Source: Flavobacteriaceae bacterium
GTDB taxonomy: Bacteria > Bacteroidota > Bacteroidia > UKL13-3
Reading direction: 5' to 3'
NCBI GenBank assembly: GCA_025363675.1
Contig: JANYDJ010000007.1
Coordinates: 1 to 32,120, forward strand
DNA: 32,120 nucleotides
Positions 17,536 through 27,928 of this stretch are shown here, in pieces. The position numbers and the translations under genes are program-made. The notes under the pieces were generated by a model. It searched no databases. It saw only the letters and a program-made list of their open reading frames with translations, and was not told the DNA's origin. Position 1 is the first letter of the stretch. Each line of letters opens with the position of its first letter.

Positions 17536-20500
17536 TTAATTATTCTTCGTCAATTTAATTACCTGTATAGTTCCATCTGCATTGTAGAGCAATAATAAAT
17601 ATAGGCCATTTGATTGCAGGCTTAAATTTATTTCTGTATTTTTTCCATACTGTTGCGTTGATACCACCAAATTTCCAGACGCATCTATGATATCTATCTT
17701 CCTCACATTTATATTTTCACCCATCACAATAGTGAACTTATCTGTGAAAGGATTGGGATATACCTGAATGGAATTTGCAGTTTGCACCGATAGGCCCGAA
17801 AACAAATAGTTTACAGCATCTGCAGATGTACCACAAGCATTGCTGTTACTAACAATAGCAGTATAAGTGCTTTCTATATTTGGAAGATAGGTCCATTGAT
17901 GATAGTGCAAATCTGTGCTTCCCTGATACCAACTTACTTGCTGCAAAGGATATAATAATGAGTCGACCCATAATGTATTATAGTTTCTTTTGATAGTTGG
18001 TTTTACAGGGCTAGAAAGCGTATCCATTTTTATAATAACATTTGCAGTGCACCCATTTTGGTGGGTAGCGATAATTTCATAAATCCCTGCATTTTTTACT
18101 GTTGCTTTATTAAGGGAAGAAAAACTTGTATTGTTATAATACCATTGCCATGCAGTCGCACTTGTTAAATTTGCTTGAACCCAACTACTATCGCTGCTAC
18201 AGAAAGGGTTTGCTCCCATGGATGTGGTGATACCGGGGATAGGTTTCACTTCTATATGATATATAACAGAGGTATCGGCAATACAATTTTGTTTGGTTGC
18301 CAATAAACGAATGTTGCATTTTTTAGTTATCATAAGCAAACCACTATCGGTGGCGATATTTGTGGGATAAAACCCAGTGCCGGTATCTTGCTGCCATATA
18401 ATATTTCCATTTGACTGGGAAGTTTTGAGTATAATACTTTTGTTTTGGCAAACTACCGTATCGCTTACTATTGTATTTCCAGTGCGGGGTTTCGAGAACA
18501 CATTTAAGTATATAGAATCGGAATTAACAGCATAACATTTCTTACTTTTATATACAGCATGATACCAACCACTAACCGAAGCCGCAAAGGTTACGGAATC
18601 GCCCGTCAATCCTAAGCTTTGCCAGTTTCCATTGCTATCATACTCCCAATGTGGAGTGCCTGTATGGCCTTTAGATACCAAGTTAATATTTGCACCTTCG
18701 CATACATTGTTGTTCGCCGATGATATAGTGCCTTTTTGCGGAACAGAGTCAACATTCACACTTATAGAATCTGATAGCGAACTGCAAATGGAACCGGTAC
18801 ATTGTAGTTTATAAGTGCCCGGATTTCCAACCACCAAGCTTGAAGAAACAGCCCCACTTATTACTTGATTATTGAGATACCAAAGATAACTTTGTGCATA
18901 GTTAGCACCTACAGCATTATAACTTACCGTTGGCGACGAGGTTCTAAGGTCAATAAACATTTCATGGCCGCCAGAATCTTTACCTGCTAAAGTTCCATCC
19001 ACATTTCTGAATATTACAGCCATATATTTTAAAGTGGTATCAGTAGATAAACTAAAGTACTTCAGTATATCAATTCCCAATTGAAATTTGCCACCTCCTT
19101 GAGGTATCATTTTGCCTATCCCATCATCCAACCAATAGGTGCCCACAGTTTTTTTCCATACTGCACCAACCACATTGCTATCAACCAACCCGGCATGCAT
19201 ATATACAATGTTTGAATTGGCAAGTTGCGATTTCCCAAGTGCGGTATTATAGTTTATCTGCAAGGTGTTTGCCGATGCATGTTTTAAATTGGTATCTGCC
19301 TGCAGGGTTACCTTATTTCCCTGGCATAAAAATGTGTTAGAACCGGCCGCTAGTTTTGCAACTACCGTATCGTACACCAAAATTGCTATGGAAACCTTGT
19401 CAATCGTAATATTTCCTATAGTGGTAGTTTGCAATGTAATCTTCTTTTTACCAGCCGTGGTAGGTATATAGTCAAGTATATTAACCCCTTTTCCTTTCCC
19501 ACTTTTTAAAAGGGTCACATCGTTTTCGTACCACTTATAGCTAAGGGTAGAATCGTAGTCGGCGGTAAATGTTGATTTATTTCCTAAGCATAATGTGGTG
19601 CTAGTTATTTGCGGAATCAATATAAGGTCGTAATCCTGCGTTTGTCCTGTCACATAATCGTCGCATGGGCCTGTTATGGTATAGTTGGGCCATTGAGATA
19701 TTACCCGCATTCGCAGTATGCCATAATGTGCTGTGGCAGGTATGGTGATGATGGGTTTATATGCTATATAAGATTTTGAGGATCCTGTTATAACTTTTTC
19801 GCTGCTTTCAAAAATGCCGTTATTGTTAAAGTCTATCCATGCTGCAATATCTGCATCATAGCGTGTAATAATGTTTGCCGTATATTTTTTAGTTCTTTCA
19901 ACAGGGGTGCTCATATTATAATAATTATAATGTTTCATGCCACTTACACATGCCGAATCATAGTTTTTGATAGTGCCCAAAGTGAATCGCGTAATTAAAC
20001 AATACATATAAGTGTTAGAATTGGGATTGGTATAAGGAGGGATACAATAATTAATTATTATATATCCTTGTGGAGCTGGAGTTACAGGGATTTTTGCGAT
20101 ATTGTTGATGATGATGGAGTCGATTCCCAAATCAATAATATCTCCAATTTTAGCAGTTGATTTTACATCGGTAGTTACCCAAAAATAGTTAAATCCCTTG
20201 CCCAAAGTTTTGCTAAAATTGAGCGAGAAAGTATTACCCGGCGAGCTTAGTGTAGAAAGCAAGGTGGCATTTTTAAATTTCGACGATGTAGTAGACCACA
20301 CCTTTAATTTAGCTGATACGGTAGGAGAAGAAGACCCTTGCATATTGAAATATATTTTGTTAAGTGTTTGTGCCCCGCTGTTACAATCGCCCATAATAGT
20401 TAATTGCAATAACTGCACTCCCGTATCCGATGGTTGCGAATTTATAATACTTTGGGATAAATCTGCTTTGCCCGCCGCAGGGATAGAGATATTCCCAATG

Positions 20501-22041
20501 ATACCAACAGTTTTGCAAGCCTCGCCCACACTTTTTAGCTCAGTGCCACAGGTCCCCCATAAATCAGCCGCAGCTATCATGGCATAGTCGCCTGCATCCA
20601 AATATTGCGAAGATGAAGTGAGGTATACTGACATCATTCTATAAGCCAATTTTGCGGTTTTGTAAAATCCCAAAGAGTCTACCTTAAATTTATAGTTTAC
20701 TTCATTGGTTCCACTATCGCCTTGGTCAAGTAGGTAGGACCAATAGTTGAGCACCTGGCTATTGGTATGCACACCACCTGCATCGTTTCCGCCTGTGTAC
20801 CAATTTTGTCCTAAGTAGTATTTGGGCTGGTTGGTTTGTGTAGGATTTTTCATATTGCGAAATACTTTACCAATATCGCTGGGCATATTCCAATTGAATT
20901 TTCCAGAAGTACTGTCGCCATACCATTCTATAATAGTTCCCATCACATCGCTAAGCCCTTCATTTAATGCACCGCTTTGGTATGAATATACCAGTGCACA
21001 GGTATTCTGCGTAAAACCATGTGTAAATTCATGCCCCACCACATCTATAGAAGTAAGGGGATAAACTTTATTGGCGGTGTCGCCATCGCCAAATGCTGCG
21101 TAGCTTCCGTTCCAAAAAGCATTTACATAATTTCCATCGTGTGCATGTGTCGTTAGCGTGCTGCCCGAATTATTTAACCCATTCCGGCCACACCATTTCT
21201 TATACATATCCCATGTTTTTTCTGTGGCCCAATAACAATCCATAGCAAAACTGTCGAAATTATTTTTGTTCCAGTTTTTTGAATTACTGGTAAACAGTGC
21301 AAGCCCATTTTTACCATCTAAAGTTTCCACTGCACGTCCATTTTGTTTCGACTCAAACTTATTGCTGCTATAGTTCGATGCGGCTTTCTGCGTGCCGCGA
21401 TAAGCCGTTTTTACGGTACCTTGAGAGTCTGCTTCATAAATAGTTGGAAGCGTTAATATAATTTCCCCGTGGCTGTTTATATATAATTTCTCCCCCTTTA
21501 TCGGGTTTTCGGAATAGAAACTATAGGCAATACATTTTTGATATTTATTTAATTTGAAATCCGCATTGCTTGGAGCATATATATATTCTGTGGAGTTAAG
21601 CAAAGCATCTGCTATATTGAATTTTTCTCGTGCCAGCCCCTCCAGTTTTTTCTCATCGAAATTGCTATTGTTATATACAGGTTCGTTTGCAAATGCCAAT
21701 CCATTAAAACCTTTTACATAGCCATTGATGGTATGCACCATTAACATAGTGCCCAATAAGTTAAGCCCCTTATATTGTTGAACTAGGCGGTAGTGAACTT
21801 CACCAAGTTCATCGGGCTCTGCTGTTAATAATTTGAAAGAATAACCGGGATTAATATGATACATTTTCACCAACCATTTTTCAAAATCGGGATATAACAA
21901 TTCTCTTTCATTACTAAAAAAGGCAATACGCGGAATAGCACTTTCAGGATTTACTTTTAAGATAGAAAATTGCTTGTCGGCTATTTGTGCATTGGCAGCT
22001 AGGTAGCATACAGAAGTTAAAATGAGAATATATTTTTTCAT
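17536..22041 (-). CDS. M4 (thermolysin-like) metallopeptidase, GEVED and T9SS domains
   Basis: The 1501-residue secreted protein starts with a signal peptide (MKKYILILTSVCYLAANAQ) and an FTP-like propeptide to about residue 230. The M4 domain has the zinc motif HEFTH (His337, Glu338, His341), the third ligand Glu361 in ALNEGLSDVMG, and the catalytic His425 in AGGVHTNSQVLNYW, so all active-site residues are present. A GEVED domain follows (AWIDFNNNGIFESSEK to GQTQDYDLILIP), then several Ig-like domains, several with paired Cys. The type A T9SS sorting domain is last (IQVYPNPFTDKFTIV to GLYLLLLYNADGTIQVIKLT). I infer an extracellular or surface-bound protease that may bind polymers through its Ig-like modules. 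Together with the S8 protease this window encodes two large T9SS proteases. Confidence 0.95.
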   Translation of the reverse strand: MKKYILILTSVCYLAANAQIADKQFSILKVNPESAIPRIAFFSNERELLYPDFEKWLVKMYHINPGYSFKLLTAEPDELGEVHYRLVQQYKGLNLLGTMLMVHTINGYVKGFNGLAFANEPVYNNSNFDEKKLEGLAREKFNIADALLNSTEYIYAPSNADFKLNKYQKCIAYSFYSENPIKGEKLYINSHGEIILTLPTIYEADSQGTVKTAYRGTQKAASNYSSNKFESKQNGRAVETLDGKNGLALFTSNSKNWNKNNFDSFAMDCYWATEKTWDMYKKWCGRNGLNNSGSTLTTHAHDGNYVNAFWNGSYAAFGDGDTANKVYPLTSIDVVGHEFTHGFTQNTCALVYSYQSGALNEGLSDVMGTIIEWYGDSTSGKFNWNMPSDIGKVFRNMKNPTQTNQPKYYLGQNWYTGGNDAGGVHTNSQVLNYWSYLLDQGDSGTNEVNYKFKVDSLGFYKTAKLAYRMMSVYLTSSSQYLDAGDYAMIAAADLWGTCGTELKSVGEACKTVGIIGNISIPAAGKADLSQSIINSQPSDTGVQLLQLTIMGDCNSGAQTLNKIYFNMQGSSSPTVSAKLKVWSTTSSKFKNATLLSTLSSPGNTFSLNFSKTLGKGFNYFWVTTDVKSTAKIGDIIDLGIDSIIINNIAKIPVTPAPQGYIIINYCIPPYTNPNSNTYMYCLITRFTLGTIKNYDSACVSGMKHYNYYNMSTPVERTKKYTANIITRYDADIAAWIDFNNNGIFESSEKVITGSSKSYIAYKPIITIPATAHYGILRMRVISQWPNYTITGPCDDYVTGQTQDYDLILIPQITSTTLCLGNKSTFTADYDSTLSYKWYENDVTLLKSGKGKGVNILDYIPTTAGKKKITLQTTTIGNITIDKVSIAILVYDTVVAKLAAGSNTFLCQGNKVTLQADTNLKHASANTLQINYNTALGKSQLANSNIVYMHAGLVDSNVVGAVWKKTVGTYWLDDGIGKMIPQGGGKFQLGIDILKYFSLSTDTTLKYMAVIFRNVDGTLAGKDSGGHEMFIDLRTSSPTVSYNAVGANYAQSYLWYLNNQVISGAVSSSLVVGNPGTYKLQCTGSICSSLSDSISVNVDSVPQKGTISSANNNVCEGANINLVSKGHTGTPHWEYDSNGNWQSLGLTGDSVTFAASVSGWYHAVYKSKKCYAVNSDSIYLNVFSKPRTGNTIVSDTVVCQNKSIILKTSQSNGNIIWQQDTGTGFYPTNIATDSGLLMITKKCNIRLLATKQNCIADTSVIYHIEVKPIPGITTSMGANPFCSSDSSWVQANLTSATAWQWYYNNTSFSSLNKATVKNAGIYEIIATHQNGCTANVIIKMDTLSSPVKPTIKRNYNTLWVDSLLYPLQQVSWYQGSTDLHYHQWTYLPNIESTYTAIVSNSNACGTSADAVNYLFSGLSVQTANSIQVYPNPFTDKFTIVMGENINVRKIDIIDASGNLVVSTQQYGKNTEINLSLQSNGLYLLLLYNADGTIQVIKLTKNN

Positions 22042-22060
22042 AAATCTTAATTTGAAGTGC

Positions 22061-22068
22061 CAAATTTA
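22061..22068 (-). promoter_or_regulatory. -7 element (TAAATTTG) for the M4 peptidase
   Basis: TAAATTTG on the minus strand lies 19 bases before the ATG at 22041, a typical distance for a short leader. No -33 box was seen. Confidence 0.5.
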
Positions 22069-22125
22069 AAGTAAAATCTCGAATATCGGGCTATGGCATT
22101 TTGCCGAATAAATAGTTTGTTTAGT

Positions 22126-22812
22126 TTAGGTGTTTGGGGAACTAACAGATGCTGGCCTCCGCCCGATATAATATAACAGCACATCAGCTACAGTTTTCAC
22201 CAACACAAAAATGCATATAAAATACAATTGTGCTAGTTGATTGTTGTTGGGGAAATGTTCCTTTACATAAGTAAACCCAACAGCACCAAGCACAATAACC
22301 ACGTGCATCACAATGGTGCGGCCATCTACAAATGCAGCATGGTCAGAAGGGTGCGTTTTTAAATATTCTCCATTGCCGAAATAGTGCCACATTAAGTCCA
22401 TACCCAAACTAAGGGTATATAACAATAAAGTGAGGTTAAATATGGGATTTCGAAACAGTACCATTTCTATATTCCTCATTCCATCGCCTTTGTTCGATGC
22501 AACAAAACCAACAAATACCACAATAAACAATAAGTAAAATAACAGGGTACAAGTCCTCACAAATAAATACTTGATTCCCATTATCCACCTCGAGTCGGAA
22601 TGCACCGATAGCTTAATTTTAATAGTATCGTGGGGTATATTGCCCTTGGCACTAATTATTTTGATAAACGAGAAAAAGGAAAGCACTAAAGTTTCCATCC
22701 AATATAAATATATCACCGAAAACAAGGTCCATTCGCCCACCATCACGCCATAGATAGGCATGAGGTTAAATGCAATTTGAAACAATAATGGAAAAGCTAT
22801 TTTATGATGCAT
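22126..22812 (-). CDS. Multipass membrane protein, DUF6498-like
   Basis: The 228-residue protein has about six hydrophobic segments, including FPLLFQIAFNLMPIYGVMVG, WTLFSVIYLYWMETLVLSFF, TLLFYLLFIVVFVGFVAS and FICIFVLVKTVADVLLYYIG. The N-terminal pattern N.mP..GV..geW..f...YlYW.E is what I associate with DUF6498 proteins; their function is unknown. The gene faces away from the DUF2306-like gene, with about 100 bases between the two starts. No -7 element was identified for it. The ATG at 22812 is the only one that keeps the first TM helix intact. Confidence 0.65.
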   Translation of the reverse strand: MHHKIAFPLLFQIAFNLMPIYGVMVGEWTLFSVIYLYWMETLVLSFFSFIKIISAKGNIPHDTIKIKLSVHSDSRWIMGIKYLFVRTCTLLFYLLFIVVFVGFVASNKGDGMRNIEMVLFRNPIFNLTLLLYTLSLGMDLMWHYFGNGEYLKTHPSDHAAFVDGRTIVMHVVIVLGAVGFTYVKEHFPNNNQLAQLYFICIFVLVKTVADVLLYYIGRRPASVSSPNT

Positions 22813-22867
22813 CTGGTGTGGATTTGGGTAGTGTTTGCAAAAACGTCACAATATTAATCCATTCCCA

Positions 22868-22875
22868 TAACTTTG
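22868..22875 (+). promoter_or_regulatory. -7 element (TAACTTTG)
   Basis: TAACTTTG ends 39 bases before the ATG at 22915. It includes the TTG at 22873 that could otherwise be read as an upstream start, so that start is unlikely. Confidence 0.5.
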
Positions 22876-22914
22876 CATCATGCCTTTTCGTATTTTAAAA
22901 CCCAAACTAACAAC

Positions 22915-23595
22915 ATGGAAGTAGTTCAAAAAAACAATTACAATGCACACTATATTATATTAATATTCCATATAATATGTGGAGCCATTGCCTTGCTCAC
23001 AGGGCTTATTGCTATTATAACACCCAAAGGTGGTTCAATACATTTGCTCACGGGTAAAATATTTTATTGGGCCATGTTATTGGTAGGGGGTTCATCATTT
23101 ATATTGGCCACGCTAAAGTTTAATCCATTCCTTTTGGCAATCGGAATTTTCTCATTATATATGGTAATTAGTGGCCGTCGTGCTTTGTTTTATTATAGAC
23201 TGATTGAAAACTATAAACCCACTTTGGTTGACAAACTACCTTTATACATTGGCCTGCTCACGGGTTTGTTTATGATTATTTATCCTATATATATGATCAT
23301 GTTTCACCAAACAGAGGGTATATTTATATTAATTATTTTCGGTGCTATTTTATTACTAATGGTATATAATGATTTAAAAATATTTTACAATAACCCTGTA
23401 TTTGTTCCTTATAATAGAAAGTGGATAATCAAACATATTGGGATGATGCTGGGCACTTACATCGCTACTACCACGGCCTTTCTGGTAAATGTAGTCCACT
23501 TCAATCCGCCTTGGGTTTTGTGGCTAAGTCCTACCTTGGTGGGTATACTTTTAATACGTTATTTTAACAAACAATGGAAAGCAAAAACAATATAG
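22915..23595 (+). CDS. Membrane protein, DUF2306-like
   Basis: The 226-residue product from the ATG at 22915 has about seven hydrophobic helices. The motif IFHIICGAIALLTGLIAIIT, followed by GGSIHLLTGKIFYWAMLL, and the late IIKHIGMMLGTYIATTTAFL match the histidine-bearing pattern of DUF2306 predicted membrane proteins (H..aG..al..G, H...G..fy, H...M.g.yi...tA.). The conserved His residues inside membrane helices suggest heme or metal binding, which is inference. An in-frame TTG at 22873 would add 14 residues but lies within the promoter. It has no operon partner. Confidence 0.65.
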   Translation: MEVVQKNNYNAHYIILIFHIICGAIALLTGLIAIITPKGGSIHLLTGKIFYWAMLLVGGSSFILATLKFNPFLLAIGIFSLYMVISGRRALFYYRLIENYKPTLVDKLPLYIGLLTGLFMIIYPIYMIMFHQTEGIFILIIFGAILLLMVYNDLKIFYNNPVFVPYNRKWIIKHIGMMLGTYIATTTAFLVNVVHFNPPWVLWLSPTLVGILLIRYFNKQWKAKTI

Positions 23596-23608
23596 TATGT
23601 CCGCCGTT

Positions 23609-23636
23609 ATTGCGAGGAGGTTTCCGACGTGGCAAT
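23609..23636. repeat. REP-like intergenic palindrome
   Basis: ATTGC (23609-23613) and GCAAT (23632-23636) bracket a GC-rich core (GAGGAGG...CC) in an otherwise AT-rich gap. The sequence resembles the dispersed 'ATTGCGAGGA...GGCAATCTC' repeats seen in many bacterial genomes. Copy number elsewhere in the genome cannot be checked here. Confidence 0.5.
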
Positions 23637-23694
23637 CTCATAGAGAGTGTGCTCGGTAATTTACATTTTTATTATATAAGTAATCACCATCTCG

Positions 23695-26600
23695 CTGCAA
23701 AATAAAGTTATATATATCTTTTTTCTACTCCTTATAGCCCACACAGCTTTGGGGCAATCGCTTAGTAATGAGCGGGCAAAAGAGTACACACAGGTGCATG
23801 ATACCGTATCACTTGATAGTTTTCCCATAGTGCCCAATAGCATAAAAATATTCCAAAATAGTTTACCTATTGCTGATACCTTATATGATATAGATTATAT
23901 AAATTCACTCATAGTTTTCAAATCTCCAATTTCGAATGTGAGGATTATATTTAGAACTTTTCCAAGGAAACTAGATTATACCATCCGCAGAAAAGATCCC
24001 AAATATATATATAAAGATTATCAGCCACTCATCAATCCATTTACTTATACACCAGGCAGCGACGACCCATATTCCATCGATGCATCAGGACTTGAAATGC
24101 GTGGGTTATTGAGCAGGGGAATAGGAGTGGGCAATACGCAAAGTTTGGTGGTTAACTCCAATTTAAACTTGCAGATAAGTGGCAAAATAAACAATGATGT
24201 GGAAGTAAAAGCTGCTATCAGTGATGATAATAATCCTATACAAGCCGATGGTAGCAGCCGCCAAGTGCAGGACTTCGATAAAGTATATATAGAGCTTTCT
24301 AAAAATAAAACCCGTGTAGTATTGGGCGATTTTCAAATGAAACGTCCGGCTCAATCATACTTTACAGCTTATGATAAAAAATCGCGTGGCGTGCAATTCG
24401 ATCATGGATGGGAAGATAAAAAAAATGCTGTTAAATATACCATCGGTGGCGAAGGTGCCATAAGCCGCGGGCGTTTTAGCAGGAATACCTTTAATGGGCA
24501 AGAAGGAAATCAAGGTCCTTATAGGTTAAGTGGAACCAATGGCGAACTATATATTATCATACTTTCGGGTACCGAAAAAGTATATCTCGATGGCCTACCA
24601 ATGGTTAGAGGAGAACAGGATGATTATATAATAGATTATAATACAGGTGAGGTTACCTTTATGCCCAGAAGGCTTATTAACAGCTACAGTCGTATTGTAG
24701 TAGAGTTTCAGTATAGCGATCGCAATTACGCACGGGTGGTATATACAATGAGGGCAGGTGCACAAATTAAAAAACACGAATTTTTTTTTAATCATTATAC
24801 TGAAAAAGATTTAAAGAATCAGCCTTATCAGCAAACATTAAGCGATGAACAAAAGCTTGCACTAGCCAATGCGGGCAATGATCCTTCGCAAACCAAATTT
24901 GAAAATGCAATAGCAAATGACTATTATGATAAAACCAAATTATTATATAATAAATACGATTCTATAATTAATGGCGATACTATTAAGTATTATAAATATG
25001 CTTCATCAGAAGGGAAAGATACACCTTTTTATCAACTGGCTTTTAGCTATGTGGGGCAGGGCAGGGGCAGCTATAATATAGCGAGCAGTGGTGCAAACGG
25101 CAGGGTGTTTAAGTGGGTAGGACAATTACATGGAAGTTACGAACCTATTCAAACACTTATTACGCCCAAACAAATGCAGATGACAACCCTCACGCATATA
25201 TATATACCCAATGCACAAACAAAAATTGAACAAGAAATAGCTGTCAGCAATAGAGATAAGAATACTTTTTCGAGCAAAGATGATGGGAATAATCAAGGAT
25301 TGGGATATAGATTAAAAGTATTTAAAGCTATAAAACTAAATAAGAATTTAAAAATTGACAATACCAGTTCATGGGAATTTGTAAACAAAAATTTTCGTTA
25401 TATAGAACGTTACAGGAATGTGGAATTTGATAGAAGTTGGGAACGTACACTAAACAATAAAACCTTTGCAGATACTGGGTTTAGAGAGCATATCGTAATG
25501 TCTAGATTTAATATGCTTTATAAAGAATATATGAGAACATCGTACCAATTTTCATTATATCAAAAAGATAATTTTTTAAAAGGAATAGCCCATGCTTTAT
25601 CAACAGATATTCAAGTAAAACGGTGGACAGCCTCGGGCAATTATAATACAACAGGAAGTACAGTTACCCAAAATGATATTGCCGCAAACAGTTATAAAAC
25701 TTGGCGTGCAGAACTAGGACGTACCGATAATTATATAAAATATAAAGTATATGCCAATAGCGAACGCAGCACATTCAAATATAATACTTCAGGCGATTCT
25801 TTGTTATATAATTCATTTAACTACGACCAATATGGAGCAGGGATTAATAATAATGATACACTAAAAACACAGTTTGGTTTAAACTATTTTTTGCGTAAAG
25901 ACAAAACCCCAGTCGAAGGAAAGTTTATTGATTTGAATGCATCGCACAACTTGGATGGAACCTTTAAAGCCAATGGGAAAGCGGGCAGACTAGACCTAAG
26001 TTTAAACTTTCGCAGATTTATAAATGATACAGTTTCCAATAATAAAGTAGAAGACAATACGTTGTTTCGTGGCGAATATCAGATTGCATTATTTAAACGC
26101 ACTTTATATATTAATTCATTTTTTCAAACAGGAAATGGACGTGAGTTGAAAAAACAATTTACCTACCAAGAAGTACAACCCGGCAATGGTATATACCAAT
26201 GGAACGATTATAATGAAGACAGTATACAGCAGCTCAACGAATTTGAAGTAGCAGTATATAAAGACAAAGCACGATTCATTAAAATATTTTTGCCCACCAA
26301 TGAGTATGTTAAAACCAATATCACACGTATCAATCAAACAATTACTTGGGAGCCATATAAACTATGGGAAAAGAAGAAAGGCGTTCTCAAATTATTATCA
26401 TACTTTAGCAATACCACCAATGTGCGAGTGGAGCAAAAAAATCAATCATCGAAGTTTGAATTGAAGAATCCATTCAGCAGTATTATATCCGATACTGGTT
26501 TAATTACATTGAGCGGAGTGCTGCGTCACGTATGGTTTATCAATAAATATAATAACGATTGGGGAGCTGAGTTTGGTTATATACAAAACGGACAAAAACA

Positions 26601-27156
26601 ATTGCTCACCACAGGAATAGAAGCCAAACAAAAGAAAGAACAATATATAAACCTACGTAAAAGTATTGGCAAAAGCTGGCAAACAAGTATCAATATATTA
26701 TATGGCGACAAAGCACTCAATACCGAACTATTCGAAGCCCGAAATTACCATTTTTATTATACCGATTTGCAACCTGCACTCCAATGGCAACCCTCGCAGG
26801 ATATGCGTTTAAAGGTGTACTATCATAACTATAATGCCCGAAACAAATATAATAACGATACCACTAAAACACTAACCAATGAAATAACTACCGAGTTTAA
26901 ATACCTATATAAAAATAACGGAAGCTTGCAAATAAAGTTCAGCTACAACAATATCAAATTCAATGGCGATGCCAATTCCCCTATCGGTTTCGAAATGCTC
27001 AACGGGCTATTAAACGGCAACAACATCATCTGGGGACTAGCCTGGGAACACCGCCTAGCAAAAAATACACAACTAAGTATTGTATATGATGGCCGCAAAA
27101 GCGAACAGAGCAAAGCAGTGCATATTGCTAGGGTAGAGGCGAGGTACATATTTTAA
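23695..27156 (+). CDS. Very large outer-membrane beta-barrel-like protein, non-standard start
   Basis: The frame is open from a stop at 23677 to 27156. A clear signal peptide (NKVIYIFFLLLIAHTALGQ) is encoded at about 23701-23754, but no ATG, GTG or TTG precedes it; the first such codon (TTG, 23749) falls at the cleavage site. I place the start tentatively at a CTG (23695), which gives 1153 residues. The N-terminal part has a carboxypeptidase-like block (YDIDYINSLIVFKSP), then a conserved stretch: GLEMRGLLSRGIGVGNTQSL, LQISGKINNDVEVKAAISDD, NNPIQADGSSRQVQDFDKVY. A further block (YIIDYNTGEVTFMPRRLIN) recalls strands found in SprA-like proteins. The rest alternates aromatic and polar residues, as in barrel strands, and ends in VEARYIF, a C-terminal aromatic signature for outer-membrane insertion. 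Function unknown. It lies 13 bases before the methyltransferase gene. Confidence 0.85.
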   Translation: MQNKVIYIFFLLLIAHTALGQSLSNERAKEYTQVHDTVSLDSFPIVPNSIKIFQNSLPIADTLYDIDYINSLIVFKSPISNVRIIFRTFPRKLDYTIRRKDPKYIYKDYQPLINPFTYTPGSDDPYSIDASGLEMRGLLSRGIGVGNTQSLVVNSNLNLQISGKINNDVEVKAAISDDNNPIQADGSSRQVQDFDKVYIELSKNKTRVVLGDFQMKRPAQSYFTAYDKKSRGVQFDHGWEDKKNAVKYTIGGEGAISRGRFSRNTFNGQEGNQGPYRLSGTNGELYIIILSGTEKVYLDGLPMVRGEQDDYIIDYNTGEVTFMPRRLINSYSRIVVEFQYSDRNYARVVYTMRAGAQIKKHEFFFNHYTEKDLKNQPYQQTLSDEQKLALANAGNDPSQTKFENAIANDYYDKTKLLYNKYDSIINGDTIKYYKYASSEGKDTPFYQLAFSYVGQGRGSYNIASSGANGRVFKWVGQLHGSYEPIQTLITPKQMQMTTLTHIYIPNAQTKIEQEIAVSNRDKNTFSSKDDGNNQGLGYRLKVFKAIKLNKNLKIDNTSSWEFVNKNFRYIERYRNVEFDRSWERTLNNKTFADTGFREHIVMSRFNMLYKEYMRTSYQFSLYQKDNFLKGIAHALSTDIQVKRWTASGNYNTTGSTVTQNDIAANSYKTWRAELGRTDNYIKYKVYANSERSTFKYNTSGDSLLYNSFNYDQYGAGINNNDTLKTQFGLNYFLRKDKTPVEGKFIDLNASHNLDGTFKANGKAGRLDLSLNFRRFINDTVSNNKVEDNTLFRGEYQIALFKRTLYINSFFQTGNGRELKKQFTYQEVQPGNGIYQWNDYNEDSIQQLNEFEVAVYKDKARFIKIFLPTNEYVKTNITRINQTITWEPYKLWEKKKGVLKLLSYFSNTTNVRVEQKNQSSKFELKNPFSSIISDTGLITLSGVLRHVWFINKYNNDWGAEFGYIQNGQKQLLTTGIEAKQKKEQYINLRKSIGKSWQTSINILYGDKALNTELFEARNYHFYYTDLQPALQWQPSQDMRLKVYYHNYNARNKYNNDTTKTLTNEITTEFKYLYKNNGSLQIKFSYNNIKFNGDANSPIGFEMLNGLLNGNNIIWGLAWEHRLAKNTQLSIVYDGRKSEQSKAVHIARVEARYIF

Positions 27157-27169
27157 AACAACACATAAA

Positions 27170-27895
27170 ATGGCCAGTATACTATATTATTATAATAGAT
27201 TTCGCACAAGGTTAACTAATAAAATAAATACGCATATATATAGCGGCAACAAAGTGCATTGCGAGATGTGCGAATGGCATGGTAGTAAGTTCCCAAAGGG
27301 TAGGTGCCCCAATTGTAATTCTTTGCCCAGAACAAGGTTGATTGCATTTGCCGTTAACCATTTCAAATTAAACCAACAACAGCAAGTAAGACTTTTACAT
27401 ATTGCACCCAATAGGGCAGAAATGAAGTATATGAGTGAAACATTTAATTTCAATAATGGTGGACAATATGATAGACTTGACATACTTCCCAAATATAAAA
27501 TTAATATAGTTCAAGACCTCACCAAGCTGCAAATAGAAGATGAACAATATGATTTAATTATTATATGGCATGTACTTGAACATATTCCCAATGATTATAA
27601 AGCCATTAGTGAAATGTACCGTGTGCTAAGGCCAGGAGGCAAAGCATTGGTATCAGTTCCCATCGTTCCTTTTGATAGAGAAATAACTTATGAGGATGAT
27701 ACAATACCCAAAGAAAAATACAAGGAAATTCACTCCCATCCAGACCATTGCAGAAGCTGCGGACTGGATTATTACAAAAGATTTGAAACAATTGGGTTTA
27801 ATACCGAAGAAATAAAAGTAATTGCTTTGCCACCTCAAACCATTAACAAATATGGGCTTAGCGAAAAACATGTAGCTTGGTTGTTTGCAAAATAA
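27170..27895 (+). CDS. Class I SAM-dependent methyltransferase with N-terminal zinc ribbon
   Basis: The 241-residue protein begins with a basic segment and a four-cysteine zinc ribbon: CEMC (31, 34) and CPNC (46, 49). The SAM-binding core follows with VRLLHIAPNR (motif I region, about 73), YDLIIIWHVLEHIPNDYKAI, and EMYRVLRPGGKALVSVPIVP. The 'HVLEH' block is typical of Methyltransf_11-type enzymes. A second Cys pair is near the C-terminus (HCRSCGLDYY). Such ribbon-plus-methyltransferase proteins often act on glycans, lipids or small molecules; no substrate can be named here. It lies 13 bases behind the outer-membrane protein gene with no terminator between, so co-transcription is likely. Confidence 0.88.
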   Translation: MASILYYYNRFRTRLTNKINTHIYSGNKVHCEMCEWHGSKFPKGRCPNCNSLPRTRLIAFAVNHFKLNQQQQVRLLHIAPNRAEMKYMSETFNFNNGGQYDRLDILPKYKINIVQDLTKLQIEDEQYDLIIIWHVLEHIPNDYKAISEMYRVLRPGGKALVSVPIVPFDREITYEDDTIPKEKYKEIHSHPDHCRSCGLDYYKRFETIGFNTEEIKVIALPPQTINKYGLSEKHVAWLFAK

Positions 27896-27928
27896 TTATT
27901 TGTAAAAGTTTGTCATCTCTCAATGGGG

